A stretch of DNA of 64,000 bases from Flavobacterium luteolum. GTDB lineage: Bacteria; Bacteroidota; Bacteroidia; Flavobacteriales; Flavobacteriaceae. A program made the position numbers and the translations under genes. Where the stretch lies: positions 4,636,501 through 4,700,500 of the forward strand of contig NZ_CP114286.1 in the NCBI RefSeq assembly GCF_027111275.1, read 5' to 3'. The notes below the pieces were generated by a model. The model worked only from the letters and a program-made list of their open reading frames with translations, was not told where the DNA came from and searched no databases. Below are positions 54,641 to 63,500 of the stretch, piece after piece (the first letter of the stretch is position 1; every line of letters begins with the position of its first letter).

Positions 54641-54670
54641 GCCTTAATGTTAAATTTAAAAATTTGAAAG

Positions 54671-55582
54671 ATGAGGAAAAAACTACTTTTTTACATATTT
54701 CTATTTGGATATTGCGGCAGTTATGCACAGCAAGATGCGCAGTTTACGCAATATATGTACAACACAATAAACATAAATCCTGCCTATGCCGGTTCTCGTG
54801 GCGTTTTGAGTGTTTTTGCTTTGCATCGCGACCAATGGGTAGGGCTAGATGGTGCACCAAAAACAAATACAATTTCTGTAAATACTCCGATAAACAATAG
54901 CAATATTGGACTCGGTGCTTCTTTAGTCAATGACAAAATTGGACCTACAAATGAGAATGAGTTTTCGGTAGATTTGTCCTATACTGTTCCCACATCAGAA
55001 ACCTGGAAACTTTCTTTCGGAATAAAAGGTTCGGTTGATGTCTTTAATCTTGATGCAAGTAAACTAAATCCTGAAAATCAAGGTGATCCTCAATTTCAAA
55101 ACTTAGACAGCGATGTATCTCCAAATGTAGGAGCTGGAATTTATTGGCATTCAGATCGAGCTTATATTGGATTGTCTGTTCCCAACTTTATTCAGACCAA
55201 CAGATATGACGACAATGATGTAGCAATTTATAAAGACAAAATCAATTACTACTTGATAGGCGGTTATGTTTTTAATTTTTCACAAGAAATAAAATTTAAA
55301 CCAGCACTGTTGACTAAAATGGTCGAAGGAGCACCACTTCAGGTTGATGTATCGGCTAATTTTTTATTCTTCGAAAAATTGACACTCGGAGTTGCCTATC
55401 GTTGGGACGCTGCCGTGAGTGCGATGGCTGGATTTCAAATCACAGATGGATTATATGTTGGCTATGGATACGATCAAGAAACCACCCAATTAAGGAACTA
55501 TAATTCTGGTTCGCATGAAATATTTCTGCGCTATGAATTCTTCATAAACAATGGCAAAATCACAACTCCTCGTTTCTTCTAA
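54671..55582 (+). CDS. PorP/SprF-family outer-membrane protein
   Basis: 303 residues: signal peptide (1-19, GSYAQ), then the unmistakable family start QDAQFTQYMYNTININPAYAGSRGVLSVFALHRDQWVGLDGAPKTNTISVN, a barrel of about 14 strands and the conserved GLYVGYGYDQETTQLRNYNSGSHEIFLRYEF near the end. PorP/SprF proteins are T9SS-associated outer-membrane proteins; each type tends to be needed for export or anchoring of a particular surface adhesin carrying a type-B C-terminal signal. First gene of a three-gene unit with an OmpA/PorE-like protein (11 bp gap) and a giant adhesin, so it is probably the dedicated partner of that adhesin. Confidence 0.95.
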   Translation: MRKKLLFYIFLFGYCGSYAQQDAQFTQYMYNTININPAYAGSRGVLSVFALHRDQWVGLDGAPKTNTISVNTPINNSNIGLGASLVNDKIGPTNENEFSVDLSYTVPTSETWKLSFGIKGSVDVFNLDASKLNPENQGDPQFQNLDSDVSPNVGAGIYWHSDRAYIGLSVPNFIQTNRYDDNDVAIYKDKINYYLIGGYVFNFSQEIKFKPALLTKMVEGAPLQVDVSANFLFFEKLTLGVAYRWDAAVSAMAGFQITDGLYVGYGYDQETTQLRNYNSGSHEIFLRYEFFINNGKITTPRFF

Positions 55583-55593
55583 AAAAAAGTATC

Positions 55594-57537
55594 ATGAAAA
55601 ACTATACACTACTTTTCCTTACAGCTGTAAGTACTTTTTCTTTTGGCAGTTATGCGCAGCAAGCTAAAGTAAATTCTGGAGATAAAAAATATGATAATTA
55701 CGCTTACGTCGATGCAATAAAAACATACGAAAAAGTAGCCAATAAAGGTTACAAATCTGAGGATATGTTTAAAAAGCTAGGCAACTCCTATTATTTTAAT
55801 TCTGATTTTGCAGGAGCTTCAAAATGGTACGGCGAGTTGTTTGCAATGAATACCGCTGTTGAACCCGAGTATTATTACAGATATGCACAATCACTAAAAT
55901 CAATAGGCGAGGTTGACAAAGCAAATAAGCTTATGGATGATTTTTATCTGAAATCAAAAAATGACAACAGAGGAAAACTTTATAAAGACGATGTAAATTA
56001 TTTGGATGTAATAAAAGCAAATTCGGGAAGATATAAAATTGAAGATGCTGGGGTCAACAGCAAATATTCAGATTACGGATCATTTGTTTACAACAACAAA
56101 CTTTATTTTGCTTCTGCCAGAGATACAGGAAATTTTACACAGCGAAAACATAAATGGACCGGTGAATATTTTACGAATATCTACAATGCAGATCTTGACC
56201 CTGAAACCGGAAAATCGACAAAAGTAAATAAGTTTAAATCTGCAATAAATACCAAATTCCACGAAGCTTCTCCGGTTTTTACGCGTGACGGTAAAACTGT
56301 TTATTTCACTAGAAATAATTACCTCAACGGAAAAAAAGGAAAAGATGAGAACAAAACTACCTTTATAAAAATCTATAAAGCCACGTTAGATAAGGATAAT
56401 AAATGGTCAAATATTACCGAACTTCCTTTTAATAGCAATACATACAGTGTAGCGCACCCTGCCTTGAGTCCAGATGAAAAAACACTTTATTTTGCTTCTG
56501 ATATGCCAGGCACAATCGGACAATCCGATTTGTATAAAGTAAGCATAAATTCAAATGGTGGCTATGGTACTCCAGAAAATCTTGGCAATACAATCAATAC
56601 AGAAGGAAAAGAAACGTTCCCGTATGTAACAAGTGAAAATGAGATTTATTTTTCATCAGACGGTCATCCCGGTTTGGGAGGTTTGGATGTCTTTGTGGCC
56701 AATATTGATTCTAATGGCAAAATAAGCAATATTCAAAATTTAGGTTCAGATGTCAATTCTCCCAAAGATGATTTCGCCTACATCATTGATCCTGCGACCC
56801 GAAAAGGATATTTTAGTTCAAATAAAGACGGGGGTCATGGCTCTGATGACATCTATAGTTTCTTAGAAACTAGAAGACTTAATTGTATTCAGGAACTTTA
56901 TGGAGTCATAACCGATGTTCAAACAGGAGCAGTTTTGCCAGAAACTAAGGTTACTTTGTATGACGATCAAATGGCTGTTAAAAATACTACCATTTCAGAC
57001 GATTCAGGAAATTATTCTTTTTCTGTAGAATGCGGTAAATCGTATCAAGTCCGAGCTGAAAAAGCAGAATATGAAACTAAAGAAGTAGCCATAACTATTC
57101 CCAAAAATAACGGAAAAACCAGCTTGCCAATCGCTTTAGATAGAAGTATTTGCCGAGTAACTGTTGGCGATGATCTAGGGGTTTGCTTTGGTATAAAAAT
57201 GATCTACTTTGATTTGGATAAATCCAATATCAGAACAGAAGCGGCCATAGATTTAGAAAAAATACTGGCGGTATTAAATGAGTATCCTAATATGAAACTT
57301 GATATTCGTTCGCATACCGATAGCAGAGCATCGCATCAATACAACGAAGCTTTATCTGACCGAAGAGCAAAATCAACAATTAATTGGTTGATAAAAAATG
57401 GCGTAAAAGCCGATCGCTTGACTGGAAAAGGATACGGAGAGACACAACTTGTCAATAAATGTTCAGATGGGGTTCAATGTACCGAAGAAGAACATCAAGC
57501 CAATAGACGAAGCGAATTTATAATTACTGCTTTGTAA
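55594..57537 (+). CDS. PorE-like OmpA-family protein (TPR, propeller, regulatory domain, OmpA)
   Basis: 647 residues. Signal peptide (1-21, GSYAQ); TPR region (about 25-130; YDNYAYVDAIKTYEKVANKGYKSEDMFKKLGNSYYFNSDFAGASKWYGELF); PD40/WD40-like propeller (about 165-425; PVFTRDGKTVYFTRNN, PALSPDEKTLYFASDMPGTIGQSDLYK, IYFSSDGHPGLGGLDVFVA, GYFSSNKDGGHGSDDIYSF); carboxypeptidase-regulatory-like domain (about 435-520); OmpA C-terminal peptidoglycan-binding domain (about 530-647; IYFDLDKSNIR, IRSHTDSRASHQYNEALSDRRAKSTINWLI, RRSEF). This layout is that of T9SS PorE and its paralogues, which tie the outer-membrane machine to peptidoglycan. Between the PorP-like gene and the adhesin gene, so it likely anchors their complex. 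Confidence 0.93.
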   Translation: MKNYTLLFLTAVSTFSFGSYAQQAKVNSGDKKYDNYAYVDAIKTYEKVANKGYKSEDMFKKLGNSYYFNSDFAGASKWYGELFAMNTAVEPEYYYRYAQSLKSIGEVDKANKLMDDFYLKSKNDNRGKLYKDDVNYLDVIKANSGRYKIEDAGVNSKYSDYGSFVYNNKLYFASARDTGNFTQRKHKWTGEYFTNIYNADLDPETGKSTKVNKFKSAINTKFHEASPVFTRDGKTVYFTRNNYLNGKKGKDENKTTFIKIYKATLDKDNKWSNITELPFNSNTYSVAHPALSPDEKTLYFASDMPGTIGQSDLYKVSINSNGGYGTPENLGNTINTEGKETFPYVTSENEIYFSSDGHPGLGGLDVFVANIDSNGKISNIQNLGSDVNSPKDDFAYIIDPATRKGYFSSNKDGGHGSDDIYSFLETRRLNCIQELYGVITDVQTGAVLPETKVTLYDDQMAVKNTTISDDSGNYSFSVECGKSYQVRAEKAEYETKEVAITIPKNNGKTSLPIALDRSICRVTVGDDLGVCFGIKMIYFDLDKSNIRTEAAIDLEKILAVLNEYPNMKLDIRSHTDSRASHQYNEALSDRRAKSTINWLIKNGVKADRLTGKGYGETQLVNKCSDGVQCTEEEHQANRRSEFIITAL

Positions 57538-57593
57538 AGTCGGCTACAACTTATCTGAAAGAAAAAAATATAGCACACTAAAATTTATCGATA

Positions 57594-60500
57594 ATGAAAA
57601 ATACAGTTAAAATCTTATTAGTATTTATTACAGTGTTTTTAATAACAAGTGTATCTGCTCAAACGAATTACAGTTTTTCAATTGCTGATATTTTAAGCTC
57701 AATGCCAAATGGAAAAAGAATGCCTGATGGGACTATTGTAAAAGCACAGATGATAACTACAGGCAGCGCCACACATTCTACAGGAGCCGCGGGTTCAGGA
57801 ACTGCGGGACCAGATATTGGAGGACTGTTCACAGGAATTACCCTTCCTGCTTATGTGGGAGATAAAACACCGACAAATTTCACTAAAATTCAAATGGCGA
57901 ATACCCAAAATGCCGATAATGGATTGGGAAACAACTGCACGAACAGTATTGGTTTCAGGATTTATTTCAGCAGGCCAATTTCCAGCATCAATTTTCTTGC
58001 TTTAGATATCGATGGGGTTCATGGCACACCGAACGGAAATGCAGAGTGGGTGGCTTTTTTTGGATATAATGGCAATACATATGTCCCTTATTCCATCAGC
58101 GGTCCGACGACACAACTTACAAATCAAAATATAAATACTTCTGCAGCAGGACACAGCTGGAGGACTTTAATTAATAATTCTATTGGCGCTACTGCTTCGG
58201 CCGCTTTGCCAAACGCAATGACCATAAGACGCCAGACAACAAATGGAGGCTCGGGAACGCCAGATGATTTAAATCATCAGGTGTTATTTACGCCACCTTC
58301 GTCCGCAACCAAAGTGACAGATTTTTTTCTAATGACAGGTATTTGGAGCGTTACAGGCCAGGCCAACGTTCAAGCTTCCGGTTTAAGTCCAATCGTAATA
58401 ACAATTAGTTCTGATTTTGGTGATGCGCCAGACAGTTATAAAACCTTGTTGGCATCAGGCGGTCCTTCGCACGGGGTTGTTGGTACTCTTTCGTTAGGAG
58501 ATTCAAATCTTGCTGAGGCGGATGGTCAGCCTTCTGTGTTGGCTAATAGTTCTATTGATGATGATGGTGTTCCGACCATTCCGCCATTGACCAATAATGG
58601 ACAATTAATCAACACTTATACAGTTGCTGCCAATTTTCACAATAATACAGGGCTTGCAGCAAATTATGTGGCATGGATTGACTGGAACAATGATGGTGTT
58701 TTTCAGCAAGGAGAAGGTACTACCGCAACAACTCCCGCGGGAACATTGTCAGGAAGCGTAAACCTTACATGGAATAATGTTACATTGACCAATACATCCG
58801 GACATGCAAAAACATATCTTAGGGTGCGAGTAACCACAGAAGCTATAACGACTGCTGATTCCGGAGGTGCTTTTATGGATGGGGAAGTTGAAGATTATGC
58901 CATTGGGCTTCCGGCTGCAACGCCTGATTTTGCCTGTTTTAATGTTGGTTCACCTTCTGGTCTGATTAATGTACTCTCCAATGACACTACAGGAGAAGTT
59001 ATTGTCCCCCTTACAACAGGATTAGTGAATCCCGGCACTGCAACAAATATTGTTGTAGATGGTTTTGGCGATATAATACAAATGACTATTCCAGGAGATG
59101 GAATATGGAAAATCAATACATCTGGACAAGTAACTTTTGAACCAGAATCAAGCAGTGTAATAAGTCCAACACCAATTGCTTACAATGGAAGGGATGCAGA
59201 TGGGAACATATCCAACAATGCGTTAATTACTTTAACGGCGGCTAGTGTTCCAGTAGATACAACCGTATCATCCCAGGGGTGTTTTCCAACTACACTTACA
59301 GCAACCGCAAGTGTTCCTGCTGGCCAGTCTGTTGTTTGGTATGATGCAGCTGCGGGAGGAAATATTGCAGCTTCTCCAACTCTTAGTGCTGTTGGGACCA
59401 TTACTTATTATGCACAAGGAAATAATGGTACGTGTGTCACAGCAGTGCGGACTCCTGTAACTTTGACCATAACTGCACCACCAAATGCCGGAAATTTATC
59501 AGGAACGCAAAATATCTGCCAAGGAACAACGACCACTTTTAGTTCAGATGGTGATGCGGGGGGGACATGGTCCAGTCTAGACCCTACAATTGCTTCTGTA
59601 GACAGCAGTGGAATAATTACGGGATTATTAGCTGGCACTACAACTATAAGCTATACAATAACAGGAACGGGAGGATGCACAAATGTATCTGCAACAAGAA
59701 CCGTTACTGTTGAAGATGCGGCAGAATCGGGTACTATCTCAGGAAATCAGGATATTTGTATTAGTGGTACTTCTGCATTAACTTCGAGCGGTACTCCAGG
59801 AGGTGTTTGGGAAAGCGAGGATATAACGATTGCAACAGTTGATATAAATGGCGTGGTGACCGGTGTTGCACGTGGTACAACGAATATAAAATATACAATA
59901 ATACAAACGGGAAGTTGTCCGGTTATACCTTCTGTTTATTCAGTAAATATTATTCAAGCAAATCCGGGGACTTTATCAGGAAAACAGAATTTATGTCCTG
60001 GAGATACAACCCTTTTTACTACTGATGGCGACCCGGGCGGACTTTGGAGTACAGATAATCCTGGTATTGCCACTGTAGATGCAAATGGGGTAATTACTGG
60101 TAATGGACCGGGAACTGCAACAATTACCTATACTATAACTGGCTTGAGTGGCTGTCCATCAGCCGCAACAACAAGAATGATTACTGTAGATGTCAATACC
60201 TCTGCTGTCGCATCTGATATTACGGGTGCAGATAGTGCAGTCTGTCCTGGCGGTAGTGCTACGCTAACGGTAAGTACATTGACTATTGGTATTCCTACCT
60301 TTACATGGTATGCTGGTCAAACTAGTACGACAGCAATTAATACTGGTACAACGTATACTGTTTCTCCAACCTCAACTACAACGTATTATGTAAGTGTAAA
60401 AGGTAATGATGTCTGTGAGAATGAGATCAATAATAGAAAACCAATTGTTGTAACAGTAAATTCTTTAGGGCTTGATTCTGATATAGTAAGTACAGATGCA

Positions 60501-63500
60501 ACAATATGTGCCGGTTCTTCTGCAGCACTAGCGGTTTCATCAGCTACCGTGACCACGCCAGTTTTTAAATGGTATGCCGATCAAACAAGTGCTACAGTTC
60601 TCTACACTGGCGATACTTATACTGTTTCTCCAGCCGTAACTACAACGTATTACGTGAGTGTAAGCGGGGACGGAGTTTGTGAAAATGCAGTAAATACAAG
60701 AAAAGCAGTTGTAGTGACAGTAAATTCATTGGCTACATCATCTGATATAGCAACCGATAATCAAGAAATTTGTGGAGGCTCTACTGCTTCTTTGACCGCT
60801 TCTTCACGTGTCGCTTCACCGGTCTTCAGATGGTATGCTGATCAAACTACTTCAACAGTATTGAGTACTGGAGCCACATATAATCCTTCACCCGTGTCTA
60901 CTACTACGTATTATGTAAGTGTTGCTGGTACTGGAGTTTGCGAGAATGCCATCAATACAAGAAAAGCTGTAACAGTTACAGTTAACGGCTTAGCAACAGC
61001 TACAGATATAGTAGCTACAGATGTCACAGCTTGTCCAAATGATGCAGTTGTTTTGACAGCTTCATCGACTACAGTGACTACTCCAGTATTCAGATGGTAT
61101 GTTGACCAGACGGCAACAACTATACTTCATAATGGAGCAACTTTCAGTCCTTCGCCAGGTTCAACTACGACTTATTATGTGAGTGTGAGCGGGGATGCAG
61201 TATGTGAAAACGCAATCAATACCAGAAAAGCGGTGACAGTGACAATCAATCCATTAGCGACGGACGCAGATATAATTGTGGCTGATCAGACTATTTGTTC
61301 GGGTGAGATTGCAGTTTTAACCGCATCATCATCTCTTATTAATCCTGAGTTCATTTGGTATGCGGATCAAACATCTGTTACGCCACTTTCAATAGGAGAA
61401 ATCTATGGTCCTTCTCCGTCAACCACCACTACATATTATGTAAGTGTGAGCGGTGACGGGGTGTGCGAGAATGCCGTCAATATCAGAAAAGCGGTAGTGG
61501 TGACGGTTAATCCTTTGGGACTTGATTCTGATATTACAGCCTCCGATGCTGTGATCTGTGCGGGAGCATCCGCCACGCTGACTGCCTCCTCATCAACTGT
61601 TGCCACTCCGGTGTTCAGATGGTACGCCGACCAGACGACCACTACGGTGCTCAGCACTGGAGCTACCTATAACGTTAGTCCGTCAACAAGCACTACGTAT
61701 TATGTGAGTGTGAGCGGTGACGGGGTGTGCGAAAACGCCATCAATACCAGAAAGGCGGTAGCGGTGACTGTTAATCCTTTGGGACTTGATTCCGATATTA
61801 CAGCCTCCGATGCTGTGATCTGTGCGGGAGCATCCGCCACGCTGACTGCCTCCTCATCAACTGTTGCCACTCCGGTGTTCAGATGGTACGCCGACCAGAC
61901 GACCACTACGGTGCTCAGCACTGGAGCTACCTATAACGTTAGTCCGTCAACAACCACTACGTACTATGTGAGCGTGAGCGGGGATGCCGTGTGCGAGAAT
62001 GCCGTCAATACCAGAAAAGCGGTAGTGGTGACGGTTAATCCTTTGGGGCTTGATTCCGATATTACAGCCTCCGACGCTGTGATCTGTGCGGGAGCATCCG
62101 TTGCGCTGACTGCCTCCTCATCAACTGTTGCCACTCCGGTCTTCAGATGGTATGCCGATCAGACCACAACTACTGCGCTCAGCACGGGAGATACTTATAC
62201 TGTAAATCCTGCATCAACCACTACGTACTATGTGAGCGTGAGCGGGGATGGTGTGTGCGAGAATGCCGTCAATACCAGAAAAGCGGTAGTGGTGACGGTT
62301 AATCCTTTGGGGCTTGATTCTGATATTACAGCCTCCGATGCTGTGATCTGTGCGGGAGCATCCGCCACGCTGACGGCTTCATCCACTACGGTTACCACTC
62401 CGGTCTTCAGATGGTATGCCGATCAGACCACAACTACTGCGCTCAGCACGGGAGATACTTATACTGTAAATCCTGCATCAACCACTACGTACTATGTGAG
62501 CGTGAGCGGGGATGGTGTGTGCGAGAATGCCGTCAATACCAGAAAAGCGGTAGTGGTGACGGTTAATCCTTTGGGACTTGATTCTGATATTACAGCCTCC
62601 GATGCTGTGATCTGTGCGGGAGCATCCGCCACGCTGACAGCTTCATCTGCTACAGTTACCACTCCGGTGTTCAGATGGTACGCCGACCAGACGACCACTA
62701 CGGTGCTCAGCACTGGAGCTACCTATAACGTTAGTCCGTCAACAAGCACTACGTATTATGTGAGTGTGAGCGGTGACGAGGTGTGCGAAAACGCAATCAA
62801 TACCAGAAAGGCGGTGGTGGTGACTGTTAATCCTTTGGGACTTGATTCCGATATTACAGCCTCCGACGCTGTGATCTGTGCGGGAGCCTCCGCCACGCTG
62901 ACTGCCTCCTCATCAACTGTTGCCACTCCGGTGTTCAGATGGTACGCCGACCAGACGACCACTACGTTGCTCAGCACTGGAGCTACCTATAACGTTAGTC
63001 CGTCAACAAGCACTACGTATTATGTGAGTGTGAGCGGTGACGGGGTGTGCGAAAACGCCATCAATACCAGAAAAGCAGTAACAGTCACAGTAAACCCTTT
63101 GGGGCTTGATTCTGATATTACAGCCTCCGATGCTGTGATCTGTGCGGGAGCATCCGCCACGCTGACTGCCTCCTCATCAACTGTTGCCACTCCGGTGTTC
63201 AGATGGTACGCCGACCAGACGACCACTACGGTGCTCAGCACTGGAGCTACCTATAACGTTAGTCCGTCAACAAGCACTACGTATTATGTGAGTGTGAGCG
63301 GTGACGGGGTGTGCGAAAACGCAATCAATACCAGAAAGGCGGTGGTGGTGACGGTTAATCCTTTGGGACTTGATTCCGATATTACAGCCTCCGATGCTGT
63401 GATCTGTGCGGGAGCATCCGCTGCGCTGACAGCTTCATCCACTACGGTTACCACTCCGGTCTTCAGATGGTATGCCGATCAGACCAGCACAACGGTTTTA

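Larger units (their letters stand above)
53560..54670. other. 1.1-kb gene-free region with several palindromes
   Basis: No ORF with family features. Contents in order: terminator (53645-53669); a tRNA 3'-end-like 16-mer (53676-53691); degenerate sequence with TGTCCTGTTGGGGA near 53790 and TTCCAACGGAGTT near 53930, reminiscent of flavobacterial extragenic repeats; a palindrome (53865-53884); then a cluster of hairpins and paired TGAC boxes (54462-54640) directly upstream of the PorP-like operon. Confidence 0.5.

Noticed and set aside
54625..54900. 91-codon plus-strand frame overlapping the PorP-like start
   Set aside because: Out of frame with a well-supported PorP/SprF protein and contains no domain; its first part crosses the operator-like boxes.
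58895..59638. Three minus-strand open frames of 73-76 codons opposite the adhesin gene
   Set aside because: Antisense to a long plus-strand frame with clear GEVED and Ig domains; no domain features of their own.
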